This document shows positions 1 to 7,815 of a stretch of DNA of 21,832 nt, piece after piece; position 1 is the stretch's first letter; every line of letters begins with the position of its first letter. The stretch covers positions 1-21,832 of the forward strand of contig JBJKRF010000102.1 of the NCBI GenBank assembly GCA_046704785.1, given 5' to 3'. The DNA comes from JBJKRF01 sp046704785. Its GTDB lineage: Bacteria > Chloroflexota > Anaerolineae > Anaerolineales > Villigracilaceae. The translations under genes were made by a program, and so were the position numbers. The notes beneath the pieces are model-generated. The model was given only the letters and a program-made list of their open reading frames with translations, ran no database searches and had not been told where the DNA came from.

Positions 1-348
1 ATGGACTACCCTGATTACATCCGTCGGGGCCTTCCCATTGCCAGTGGCGTGATGGAAGCCGCCTGCAAAACCCTGGTCACGCAACGCCTGAAACGCTCTG
101 GTATGGCCTGGACACACGCTGGTGGTCAAGCGATCCTGACCTTGCGCAGCCTGATCCAAAGTAACCGATGGCGTTCTGCCTGGACGCTGTTGAGCACCGA
201 TTTTCGTAAAATTGTCAAAGTACTAAACCAATCGAACCAGCGCAAGACCCAAATCATCCACTCGGACCAAACACGGCCAACCACGTTACCGGATTTCACT
301 CAACCTGTTGAACCACTTGGGTATGCCTCTCTGCCGTTGGCCGGGTAG
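1..348 (+). CDS. ISKra4-like transposase, C-terminal fragment (cut by window edge)
   Basis: This is the last ~115 residues of a DDE transposase. The stretch GLPIASGVMEAACKTLV followed by QRLKRSGMAWT and a leucine-rich ILTLRSLIQS helix is typical of the C-terminal end of ISKra4-family transposases. There the conserved Glu lies in the SG.ME motif and the protein ends soon after. The reading frame is open from the first base, so the true start and most of the catalytic domain lie outside the window. It is followed closely by an inferred IS end near 374 that runs into the tubulin-like gene on the other strand. Assignment to a transposase is firm; the exact IS name is not determined. Confidence 0.8.
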   Translation: MDYPDYIRRGLPIASGVMEAACKTLVTQRLKRSGMAWTHAGGQAILTLRSLIQSNRWRSAWTLLSTDFRKIVKVLNQSNQRKTQIIHSDQTRPTTLPDFTQPVEPLGYASLPLAG

Positions 349-374
349 TATCATGAATTTTCAGAGATGCACCC
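1..374 (+). mobile_element. Right end of an ISKra4-like insertion sequence
   Basis: The transposase stop codon is at 346-348. The sequence gagatgcaccc, ending at 374, is a plausible terminal inverted repeat read outward. Only this end of the element is in the window, so neither the matching left repeat nor a target-site duplication can be verified. The end position is an inference. Confidence 0.55.
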
Positions 375-2084
375 TAATGTCAATGCTTGCCGTTGGGTAT
401 GCAACTGTAATATTCGTTGGTTTGTTTCATTCATCCAAGTCAGGCAATCATTGCAGGCGCGGCTCAAGCCCTCCTGCCACCACCGACGAAACAGAAGCTT
501 TTGAGCCGAACGCAACACATCACCAGACATTGCACGCAACCGTTCGCGAGCGCGGCTATATTCTTGTTCTGCCAGCGCTACCTCTGCATCGCTTACCCCT
601 GTCTGCAAAAGTTTGGCTTTGTAACCTGGAATAGAGTTATTCCCACTATGATTTAAGGATGTGTCAATCGATATTTCGTCAAGAACAGCCAGAGCAAAAC
701 GCGCACCACGTTCAATGATCATCATAGAAATTTCATCTGCCAGAGTTTTCCGCAATCGCCCAGTGACATCCAAGCACCGTACATTGGTACGTTCTTTAAT
801 GTATTCGCGTTCATGCACATTACTCTCCTCTTGCTGCGCAAGCAAACGACGAGCATCTTCCACATCGCTGGCCTTACGAATGGCGGGCAGATTCAATCCG
901 TTCACTTGTTCCCCAGCTAAGAGATCATCCATTATTTGATCGTCTTTCAAGCGTAATCGTCCCAACAAAGCAGAGGTCGCTTCCTCTACCTGTTTCTTGT
1001 CGGGCTGGTTCAGGCAGACCTTCTGCACCATCATTTGCCCTAGACGCGCTCCACAATAAGATAAGATTTTCTTCGCAGGGTAAACTAATGAGGCCGCAGC
1101 CAGCGAACTATAGGCCCGTCGTCTCCCTTGAAACTCTTCCATTAACACACTTACATTGGCATTAAAACCACGAATGGCTCCACCAATCGATGAACCCGTA
1201 TCCAGGAAAATAGCCGACGCAATCATGTTGAAGATATCATCTTCGCTACGCAAGCGGTTGCCAGCTTGGTTACCCAGATCGAGCACATAGTTCATGTCAA
1301 ATGGAGGAGAGGGGATATCCAGCGGCGCACCTTCAGGATAAGCCACACGCCAATGTGGATTTTCGAGCAGAAAATTATTTTCTTTGAACCAGGCATAAGT
1401 ATTGGCGCGAATTCGCTCACGCTGGATTGGCGTCTCATTCTTGATGGCTTTATCCATAATAGACGGCAATAATGCAATAGACAGGATCGTAGGATTGGAG
1501 TCGCGCAGTAAGTGGCGGCAAAGATAAGCCAGGTCGAAAGCCATCGAACTGCCCGTCCCACCGCAAGTGGAGAACACGATTACCACGCGTACCCCGCCTC
1601 GCTCCACAGCGAACTTCATCCCATCCCGGCTCGATTGTTCGGTAGCGTCGATATTGTCGATCTGTAACATAGCTTCTGTGGCAAGTCTTAGTTTGTCGAT
1701 AAACGCTGGGCCAGAGTTGCGGTCGTTATACATGCGGAAGAGTGCCATGCGTCCTACCGGGCGCATTTGCCCTGCACCATGGTGGATGAAACCAGCTTTG
1801 AGGCGCGTTTCTCGATTCCACCAAGCCTTGATAGCTGAAAAGTTGTTCAAATTTGCCAGCACGGTATCACCGTTGAAGCCTACCAGTTCTGCACGTTCTG
1901 TATTCGGAAACCAAGGCGCGATATCGGCATCGAAAGTCGCATCGGCGTCTACCCATAGAAAACGTAGCACAGGAATATCTCCGTATGCTTTGTGCAAAAG
2001 TTCCTTGAGCCGCCAGCCAATCTGTCCTGGACTGGTGCCAAGTAAGAGAAAAAGTGTGGGTTCAAATCTGATTTCAATTGTCAT
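351..2084 (-). CDS. Tubulin-like GTPase-fold protein, probably 3'-truncated
   Basis: The protein has a glycine-rich STCGGTGSSM motif at about residues 173-182, the counterpart of the FtsZ/tubulin signature loop. It sits inside a Rossmann-like context (VVIVF before, AFDLAYLCRHLL after) of the kind seen in the bacterial Tubulin_2 family. The rest is helical, with charged heptad-like stretches towards the C-terminus. I chose the ATG at 2084 because a GGAG lies 6 nt upstream; ATGs at 2087 and 2096 are alternatives. It lies 85 bp downstream of the VWA gene on the same strand, probably in one transcript. The last seven residues (GCISENS) fall in what looks like the terminal repeat of the adjoining insertion sequence, so the native C-terminus is probably lost. 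Its cellular role is unknown. Confidence 0.7.
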   Translation of the reverse strand: MTIEIRFEPTLFLLLGTSPGQIGWRLKELLHKAYGDIPVLRFLWVDADATFDADIAPWFPNTERAELVGFNGDTVLANLNNFSAIKAWWNRETRLKAGFIHHGAGQMRPVGRMALFRMYNDRNSGPAFIDKLRLATEAMLQIDNIDATEQSSRDGMKFAVERGGVRVVIVFSTCGGTGSSMAFDLAYLCRHLLRDSNPTILSIALLPSIMDKAIKNETPIQRERIRANTYAWFKENNFLLENPHWRVAYPEGAPLDIPSPPFDMNYVLDLGNQAGNRLRSEDDIFNMIASAIFLDTGSSIGGAIRGFNANVSVLMEEFQGRRRAYSSLAAASLVYPAKKILSYCGARLGQMMVQKVCLNQPDKKQVEEATSALLGRLRLKDDQIMDDLLAGEQVNGLNLPAIRKASDVEDARRLLAQQEESNVHEREYIKERTNVRCLDVTGRLRKTLADEISMMIIERGARFALAVLDEISIDTSLNHSGNNSIPGYKAKLLQTGVSDAEVALAEQEYSRARERLRAMSGDVLRSAQKLLFRRWWQEGLSRACNDCLTWMNETNQRILQLHTQRQALTLGCISENS

Positions 2085-2181
2085 CATGTTCTCCATCAGT
2101 GATTCATTCTATTCTGACCGGTCTTTACAACTTCGTGTTTTTAGCCAGGAACTGGTCATCCCAATAGTGACGATCAACTCT

Positions 2182-4482
2182 CTATTCCCCTGAGTCACTC
2201 AGATACTGAAAGTTAAGACTGCCCATGCTAAAAATCTCACCATGCTTCAACAAAAAGCGTCTTTGCATCATCTGGTATCCCTTTTTTACTGGTCCGAGCG
2301 GCTCCAGGTAGGTTGTCATTCCAAACGTTTTCCTTTCAGCTGTCAGGACAGCATGAACATCGTTCAGTCTTTCAGCAACGAAAACGAGGTCACAGTTGGA
2401 CTTTTCTCCAATAGTCAGGGAACTTTTTTTCAAGGCTGTCAGGTCAACATCCTTGGCGTTAGCGGGTAACATTTGCGCGGCCCACCAACGCAACGTTCCA
2501 GTCACCTGTGGAGGCGCAGAAGCGTTACGGATGTAACGAACTGTAACAACACCCACCAAAACCATAAAGACAAGGGTAAGTCCGCTCCAGACAATTGGCT
2601 GGCGACATTTCGACCAAAAGGAAGGAATATCAATTTCAAGGGGAATTACTTTGGGGGCAATCGAAACCTGTGGATCTCCTGATACTTGCAGGTTCGTTCG
2701 GTAAATGCCTGAAGATAAGCCGCCACTGGATGAGAGAATTTCCAACTTAATCATTTGCGCTCCCGGCTGGATATTCATAGATACCGGGCGTAGGACAAAG
2801 CCGGGCAGGTTACTCAATGAAAAAGTAATAAGTTCAGGCTGGGTACTGGTTACCGGCAAGGTGATTGAAATACCACCTGCATCGTCGAAACAGCCCAAAG
2901 GAACCTGCACGTTTGGCTTCTCTAGCTCAATGTTGCGAACGATGTGCACATTGAATAGCCCTTGCGCTGTGGTCTGAAAGGGTACACCAAAGTAAGTCAT
3001 CCCCTGAGTCTCGACCGAGACAGAATATTTACCGTTTTCAGTGGGGGAAAAACCACCGACATAGCCGTCTCGGACACTGGAGAGCGTAATCTCCTGTGTT
3101 TGGCCTGAAGGTGTAGTAATTTGCGCCAATACTTCTCCCTGTTCAATCGCCAGTGGGGCGTCTCCGTATAAATGTACTTGTACGGTCACTTGTTTCCCCT
3201 GGCTTTCGACTTCGCCATGTGGTTTATCGAGTATCAGTGTTGGAAACTCGGCGACATCCATAGTTATAGATTGCTCTACAGAAATGACCCCTTTCCACCC
3301 GGTAACATGAATCTGGTATTGCCCTAACTGCGAGGTATCTACAAACAAGCGAGTAAAGTTACCATCTCCTGCAACTTTGTCTCCATGCGTACCATCGTCG
3401 TAGAAACGATCCAAGCTGGATTCTGTGCCGTCAGGCCGGATGATTGTTGCCGAAAAGGCTGCGTCGCCAAGAATGTTAACCTTCTCTGCACTTTCCTCAT
3501 CCACTAACCGCACTACAATTGGGATCGGTCTACCGGCCGGTTGAACTTTTTCCGGCGATACAATCTCTGCACGTAGATGCGAATACAAGATAGCACGCGC
3601 CTGGGTTTTACCTTGTCCAAAAATTTCGAATGCCCAGTCTCCTCCTGCAGGATGTTGAATTGTGACGATTGAAAAGTAGGGGTTTTCCACGATGTGAATG
3701 TCCGGTGAGTTTTCTGAAACGACCTGTCCTCCTGGAGCCAATAAGCGAGCCGTAACAGTTTCAGGCTTGGCTAACACAAAACTGACTTTTTCAAGGTAGG
3801 GAGCAAGAGCCGGGTCAATTTCAAAAGTGACTTTTCCAGGAGAAGTTGTTTCTCCTGGACTTAGCAGAGTGCGATCCTGAATATCATTAAAGGCCACCAA
3901 GTAAGCATCCAACAAATCCTCGGCATTTTGTGCAGGAATGACCTTCCCCCCGGTCTGAGCGACCAATTCACGGAGAAAGGTTTGATCGGCAAGATTTGTC
4001 AAAGCGATGGCATAGATAGGAACGCCTAATGTATGAGCCAGCGCCAATGTCTCCTGTTCGTAGGCTGGGTATGGATGCTCGATTTCAGGCCTGCCGTCAC
4101 TGAGCAGGATGATTGCCCTGCGGCTTTGTGAATTCGCCTGGCTAAGAAGCATACGACTCGCCTCTGTCAATGCGGATTTTATATCTGTATATCCTTGCGG
4201 GGGAATCGGAGAAATTCCGGTAAAAGAGTCTGGAGAAATGAGTCCATTGGTTAACTCGTGACTTCCACTGGAGAAGGTGATTACTCCCATCTGATCTTGT
4301 CCATCCAGTAAGGCAGCCACCATTTCAACAGCGGTAAACCGGAGTCCTGTTGGATCACTGGTTTTCATGCTCCCTGAGTTATCCACCAGAAGAATAGTCT
4401 CAACTGTTGGCGAAGAAGCTGTTCCTTTGAAAGTCAGGCAAATAGCAAAAAATAAAGCGGCAAAACGAGTTAAATTTGTCAC
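2182..4482 (-). CDS. Secreted/membrane VWA-domain protein with C-terminal FHA-like domain
   Basis: This is a 766-residue protein. A hydrophobic N-terminus (residues 1-24) looks like a signal peptide. A von Willebrand A domain at about 27-190 carries the metal-site motif DNSGS (D34, S36, S38) and a later LLSDGRPE strand. Several beta-sandwich-like repeats follow. One transmembrane helix lies at about 632-652, with a ~115-residue tail that should be cytoplasmic. The tail reads like an FHA fold (LTIGEKSNCDLVF, then DVHAVL and HGEIFSMGSLNFQY), but the usual Arg and Ser phosphothreonine contacts are replaced by Glu and Asn, so binding may be lost. Translation starts at GTG with GGAGG 7 nt upstream. 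The layout suggests an envelope sensor or adhesin linked to the cytoplasmic tubulin-like protein downstream. Confidence 0.8.
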   Translation of the reverse strand: MTNLTRFAALFFAICLTFKGTASSPTVETILLVDNSGSMKTSDPTGLRFTAVEMVAALLDGQDQMGVITFSSGSHELTNGLISPDSFTGISPIPPQGYTDIKSALTEASRMLLSQANSQSRRAIILLSDGRPEIEHPYPAYEQETLALAHTLGVPIYAIALTNLADQTFLRELVAQTGGKVIPAQNAEDLLDAYLVAFNDIQDRTLLSPGETTSPGKVTFEIDPALAPYLEKVSFVLAKPETVTARLLAPGGQVVSENSPDIHIVENPYFSIVTIQHPAGGDWAFEIFGQGKTQARAILYSHLRAEIVSPEKVQPAGRPIPIVVRLVDEESAEKVNILGDAAFSATIIRPDGTESSLDRFYDDGTHGDKVAGDGNFTRLFVDTSQLGQYQIHVTGWKGVISVEQSITMDVAEFPTLILDKPHGEVESQGKQVTVQVHLYGDAPLAIEQGEVLAQITTPSGQTQEITLSSVRDGYVGGFSPTENGKYSVSVETQGMTYFGVPFQTTAQGLFNVHIVRNIELEKPNVQVPLGCFDDAGGISITLPVTSTQPELITFSLSNLPGFVLRPVSMNIQPGAQMIKLEILSSSGGLSSGIYRTNLQVSGDPQVSIAPKVIPLEIDIPSFWSKCRQPIVWSGLTLVFMVLVGVVTVRYIRNASAPPQVTGTLRWWAAQMLPANAKDVDLTALKKSSLTIGEKSNCDLVFVAERLNDVHAVLTAERKTFGMTTYLEPLGPVKKGYQMMQRRFLLKHGEIFSMGSLNFQYLSDSGE

Positions 4483-4541
4483 GATTTAGCCTCCAATCAT
4501 CTTTCCTTTATTAGAGATATAACAACGAGCTTTGTTAACCC

Positions 4542-4569
4542 AAAGCGACCCCAGATTTGGGGTCGCTTT
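4542..4569 (-). terminator. Perfect 11-bp stem-loop between HTH gene and VWA gene
   Basis: The arms aaagcgacccc and ggggtcgcttt are perfect complements around a 6-nt loop. They lie just past the end of the sigma/HTH unit and upstream of the VWA start. The U-tract is short (three to four), so it may act as a weak or bidirectional terminator. Confidence 0.65.
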
Positions 4570-4594
4570 AAGCGATGAATGCGGGCATGGGTTT

Positions 4595-5152
4595 TTAAGA
4601 CACGGATGGAAACCGGGATAAAGCCAGTGAACGCTCGATGATTGTAGACTCCAAGGCAATAATAATTTTAGGGAACATTTCTAACATTTTTTGATTCGAC
4701 AGTATCCCAGCTTCAAATGCAGTTAACTCATCTGGCTGATAGCCCGTCTTTTCGCTCATCCAACTCAAACTTTTCTGTTGCATCCGGCGCAGGACATTAA
4801 CTTGAATGCCCAATTGTTCGCCAGGGGTCGGGTCTGAGCTTAACGAACGAGAGGGTCCCCGCTGATACGCTCGCTCTGCCGCCCGAATGAGAATCTCAAT
4901 TTTCTGTTGTCTATTCATCACACAGTTTTGTGTCTCACGTTTTCCTCGTTTTTTCTTAAGTAGTTCGATTCTCGCATCTTTATTCCTTAAACACAAAAAG
5001 ATACTAAAACCATCACCTCCTATCTTCATTGGATTACATAGTAAAGGCTTCTTCCCTGTTTGGATCAAATGCTTAATCCAAACAGGGACAACCGATTTTT
5101 CATCGAAATAGAGGCATAGCCCTTTTGATTCATCGCTCAGGGCAGATATCAT
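4595..5152 (-). CDS. Cro/C1-like helix-turn-helix protein coupled to the sigma factor
   Basis: The 185-residue product has a C-terminal half (about residues 110-170) that reads as an XRE-type HTH: GEQLGIQVNVLRRMQQKSLS, then the ISEKTG-like SEKTGY and FEAGILS. The first ~78 residues are basic and unrecognised. The start ATG at 5152 overlaps the sigma-factor stop as ATGA, implying translational coupling. An internal ATG at 4918 (MNRQQKIEIL) would give a compact HTH-only protein but has no good ribosome site. A 13-bp perfect inverted repeat lies in the N-terminal coding part. Its partnership with an ECF sigma factor suggests a regulator or anti-sigma role, but no known anti-sigma motif is visible. 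Confidence 0.55.
   Translation of the reverse strand: MISALSDESKGLCLYFDEKSVVPVWIKHLIQTGKKPLLCNPMKIGGDGFSIFLCLRNKDARIELLKKKRGKRETQNCVMNRQQKIEILIRAAERAYQRGPSRSLSSDPTPGEQLGIQVNVLRRMQQKSLSWMSEKTGYQPDELTAFEAGILSNQKMLEMFPKIIIALESTIIERSLALSRFPSVS
5053..5088. repeat. 13-bp perfect inverted repeat inside the HTH gene
   Basis: The arms tccctgtttggat (5053-5065) and atccaaacaggga (5076-5088) flank a 10-nt spacer. In the mRNA this forms a strong hairpin about 65 nt after the coupled start codon. Confidence 0.8.
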
Positions 5153-5775
5153 AGTTTATCCAATTTTATGGCTCTCCTCAATTTATAGTGAATAGCAGCT
5201 AATATTTGGTGAACTCGTGGACGTTTAATATGATATTGCTGGGCAATTTCCTCAAGCGTAAGGTTTTTCATATATCTCATCTTGATGATTTCACGGTCGC
5301 GTTTGTTTAACTTCGAGATACATTCGCGAACCGATTCCCAGATCAATTTGTTCAGAACCTGATCCTCGAGCGTATCTTCTGGAGAAATAGGCGAATAAAA
5401 CAGGATGATAGCGTCGAACAGCATATATTCGTCATCGGTAAGATCGTTATTTGTCGTATCCCAAATGGATACCGTTTTTTTAAGAGTTCTGAGCCACTTG
5501 AGTGTCTGGTTTCGTGCAATTTTGTAAATCCATCGCCAGGCACTGGCTTCGTCATGCAAACCTTTGAATTGATCCGCATGAATGTATATTTCTATAATTG
5601 TTTGATCTGTAATTTCTTTGGCATCTTCTTCATCAATAGAAGGAACGAAACGATTAAGAATATATTTGAATACTGGTTGGTTTACTAATATATAAAGTTC
5701 GCTTTGTGCTTCTTTGTCACCGACGGCAATTCTACGAATGAGAACATTCAACCCTGCCGGTGTGTTCGTGTTCAC
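5149..5775 (-). CDS. ECF-type sigma-70 family factor
   Basis: Region 2 is seen as PVFKYILNRFVP, then EITDQTIIEIYIHADQF and AWRWIYKIARNQTLKWLR. Region 4 is LNKRDREIIKMRYMKNLTLE followed by EIAQQYHIKRPRVHQILAAI, a clear HTH. Together these define an extracytoplasmic-function sigma factor that recruits RNA polymerase to specific promoters. I chose the GTG at 5775: it has GGAG 7 nt upstream and overlaps the stop of a leader ORF as GTGA. An in-frame TTG at 5859 would add 28 residues but sits 14 nt from the strong ribosome site, which instead fits the leader ORF. The gene overlaps the HTH gene downstream by ATGA. Its regulon is not evident from the window. Confidence 0.75.
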   Translation of the reverse strand: MNTNTPAGLNVLIRRIAVGDKEAQSELYILVNQPVFKYILNRFVPSIDEEDAKEITDQTIIEIYIHADQFKGLHDEASAWRWIYKIARNQTLKWLRTLKKTVSIWDTTNNDLTDDEYMLFDAIILFYSPISPEDTLEDQVLNKLIWESVRECISKLNKRDREIIKMRYMKNLTLEEIAQQYHIKRPRVHQILAAIHYKLRRAIKLDKL

Positions 5776-5867
5776 TGCGCCACTCCGTTGGACAGGGTGT
5801 GGATCGGTTTGCCCTGGTATCCACACCAGGGCGGATGCAAGGGACAGTTTGTTCGCCAACTTTTCAT
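5772..5867 (-). CDS. 31-residue leader ORF upstream of the sigma factor
   Basis: An ATG at 5867 preceded by GAGGAG at 8 nt opens a 31-codon frame (begins MKSWRTNCPLHPPWC). Its TGA overlaps the GTG start of the sigma factor. The excellent ribosome site fits this frame and not the sigma-factor frame. It may be a translated leader that couples or gates sigma-factor synthesis. Alternatively it marks a frameshift at the sigma N-terminus. The peptide resembles nothing I recognise. Confidence 0.4.
   Translation of the reverse strand: MKSWRTNCPLHPPWCGYQGKPIHTLSNGVAQ
5796..5827 (-). promoter_or_regulatory. Hairpin within the leader ORF of the sigma factor
   Basis: The arms ggtgtggat and atccacacc (9 bp, perfect) surround a 14-nt loop. 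The hairpin lies within the leader ORF, about 10 nt upstream of the sigma-factor ribosome site in the mRNA. Ribosome position on the leader could therefore change access to the sigma start. Confidence 0.45.
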
Positions 5868-5941
5868 AAGTATCTCCTCTCGTAAGCTTCCATAAGAACA
5901 GACCCTGAAATCAGAAAAAGTTAAGAGGTAAGTTTAAAGAA

Positions 5942-5976
5942 AAAGCCCCCACGCTTTTGAAAAGTGTGAGGGCTTT
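5942..5976 (-). terminator. Rho-independent terminator of the type III-D operon
   Basis: A 17-nt arm pairs with its partner with two mismatches (15/17). Read on the minus strand, the stem ends in ggggg followed by ctttttcttt, a classical U-tract. It lies about 180 bp beyond cas6 and just before the sigma-factor leader, so it should end the cas transcript. The gap between it and cas6 (5977-6155) is AT-rich and shows no gene. Confidence 0.75.
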
Positions 5977-6155
5977 CATTGTCGTCAAAGCATTGCCAGG
6001 CGGTTTCATGAGTCGCCACCAGCTTGAACCAATAGCGCTATTATATTTTCCATCATGCTCTTATCATACAACATCTTGCCATATATTTTCAAGCATAATG
6101 GGAGATCATTTATGGGTTATCGATCTATTGTTTGGCACTCATCTGACCTGCAACT

Positions 6156-7082
6156 TTACCGTCTTAACTCGACATTCACAGCGCCCTGCGATGCCAGCCG
6201 CCTGGGATTTGGCTTTCCGACAAGTTCCGGCAATTGGCGCGTCTGCCCCATGCCAATCGTGGTGTGATGTCCCACACCGGCGTAGAATGCGAACTTTGCC
6301 AGCGACTGCATCACCGCTGCCGCGCCGTCGGTATAAGCGCGCCAGCGAGCGTCGAGCAGGCGCGCGGGCGGCAAACGGAATCCGACCGCGCCGGTAAAAC
6401 CGGTCGCCTGGCCGCGCGTCCCTTCGGCAAAACTCCAATAGACGGTGTTGACCGCGGTCATCTCGTCGACGAAAATGCAGGCCTCGGCAAACTGCGGCCA
6501 GAGTTCCTGGATTTGCATGGCCGGCGGGCAAAAGGCGTTCCAGCGGGCCCACAGGCTGCGGAAGATTTGCCCCGGCAGCGGCAGGCTGACGTCCAGCCCG
6601 TTGGTGCGGAAAGCGGTCGGGCTGGCGAACTCCAGGCGGACGTCCCGCGCCGGGGCGGTCAGGGCCGCATCCTGGGCGATCTCGGTGAACGAGGCGCAGT
6701 CCGCCCAGGGATGTTCTGCCCGGTGGCGGGCCACGCCGTCCAACCGGAAATTCATCTTGTAGAGCGTCAGGCGTTCGGGCAGGCGCGGTAGGATGTGCTT
6801 CTCCAGGATTTCGGACAGGTCATCGCTCAACGCTGTCATGCGCAGCCAACATTCCTGGCCCGGTTTGAGCCAACTGCCGGCGGCCAGAGGCCGTCCGCGC
6901 TCGTCGAGCAAGGTCGAGACCGTGTAGGGCTTTGGGCCGTCGCTATCGTGGAGTTGCCACGCCAGGGCCAGGTTGGCGCAGGTCACCTGGCGCAGAAACC
7001 AGGCCTGCGCCGGGCGTCCCAGCGCGCCCAGGATCGGGTAGGAGCTTTCGGCGGTGAGGGAGAGGAGGGTGGAGGTGAGCAT
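6156..7082 (-). CDS. cas6: Cas6 CRISPR RNA-processing endoribonuclease
   Basis: The 308-residue protein ends with the Cas6 glycine-rich loop GVGHHTTIGMGQTR (about 269-282), preceded by a KFAFYAG strand. An N-terminal RAMP fold with PRLPERLTLYKMNF lies in the middle. Cas6 cleaves the repeat in precursor crRNA to give mature guides for the effector complex. It is the last gene of the cas operon, starting 3 bp after the membrane CARF gene. Its GC content is visibly higher than that of the gene just upstream. No CRISPR array lies in the window, so the repeats it processes must be elsewhere. Confidence 0.85.
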   Translation of the reverse strand: MLTSTLLSLTAESSYPILGALGRPAQAWFLRQVTCANLALAWQLHDSDGPKPYTVSTLLDERGRPLAAGSWLKPGQECWLRMTALSDDLSEILEKHILPRLPERLTLYKMNFRLDGVARHRAEHPWADCASFTEIAQDAALTAPARDVRLEFASPTAFRTNGLDVSLPLPGQIFRSLWARWNAFCPPAMQIQELWPQFAEACIFVDEMTAVNTVYWSFAEGTRGQATGFTGAVGFRLPPARLLDARWRAYTDGAAAVMQSLAKFAFYAGVGHHTTIGMGQTRQLPELVGKPNPRRLASQGAVNVELRR

Positions 7083-7085
7083 GGG

Positions 7086-7781
7086 TTATTCCGTCCGATG
7101 TTGAAAGTAGGCTTCAATAAGTGTGGGCTGGGGCACCGCACCGGGTTTTACCTCCCCATTAGTATCCCGGACCGTTTGTGTATATTCCATCAGGACCTGA
7201 TTTGCAAATCCGGCCAACACCATTCCGGCGGTCATTACTTTCGTCCCACCGGTAATGTCTAGCATGATTCTAGGCGGACGAGGGTCAAGTGTTAGAAGCT
7301 CTTTGTTGATAATCCTGTCAATCAGGCCAAATGTTGACTTCAAATCGGTTTCGTCGACCAGATAATCCTTACCGGCATAAATCCTGGCGACTTTTCCCTC
7401 GAACGTCTTCTCAAGTTCCGAAGCTATGCCCAGAGAAGCTTGTGTGGCGATTAACCAACAGTTGTGCAACTCAGGAAGGTGATAGTTGATGATATCTTCC
7501 GAGGCGGCTTTATGAGGAGATACCAACAGGATCAAGGCAAACTGTTTTTTGGGTTTTCGTTCGTCTGAAATTCTCACATAGATCGGCCTGGGCCGCATGA
7601 TGAACAGTCTTATCACTATGATCGCAACCGAAAGGACGATTGCGGCACCCGCTACCCAAATGCTGCCCCAGGCGAATATAACATCGGCGCTCAGCGTTAG
7701 GGTCAACGTCCCCAGAATGAACAGCGGAATGGATCGATCAGGGTAAAAGAAAGGTAAAAGGATACTGTACAGTTTGTTCAT
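7086..7781 (-). CDS. Two-pass membrane CARF protein (Cam1-like candidate effector)
   Basis: The 231-residue product has two hydrophobic helices (about 18-38 and 41-62) separated by a very short turn, then a basic stretch (MRPRPIYVR) and a soluble Rossmann-like domain. The soluble part has ALILLVSPHKAA at its first strand and DITGGTKVMTAGMVLA (175-190), the GGTK signature of CARF domains that bind cyclic oligoadenylate. Membrane CARF proteins such as Cam1 are known to disturb the membrane on ligand binding, and Csx23 pairs a membrane part with an unrelated cA4-binding domain. I infer a similar role, with the CARF part in the cytoplasm. I chose the ATG at 7781; an in-frame GTG at 7790 has its ribosome site too close. 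The gene is more AT-rich than cas6, hinting at separate acquisition. Confidence 0.75.
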   Translation of the reverse strand: MNKLYSILLPFFYPDRSIPLFILGTLTLTLSADVIFAWGSIWVAGAAIVLSVAIIVIRLFIMRPRPIYVRISDERKPKKQFALILLVSPHKAASEDIINYHLPELHNCWLIATQASLGIASELEKTFEGKVARIYAGKDYLVDETDLKSTFGLIDRIINKELLTLDPRPPRIMLDITGGTKVMTAGMVLAGFANQVLMEYTQTVRDTNGEVKPGAVPQPTLIEAYFQHRTE

Positions 7782-7815
7782 TGAACACACATCTCCCGGT
7801 TGTTGGATAGGGTGG

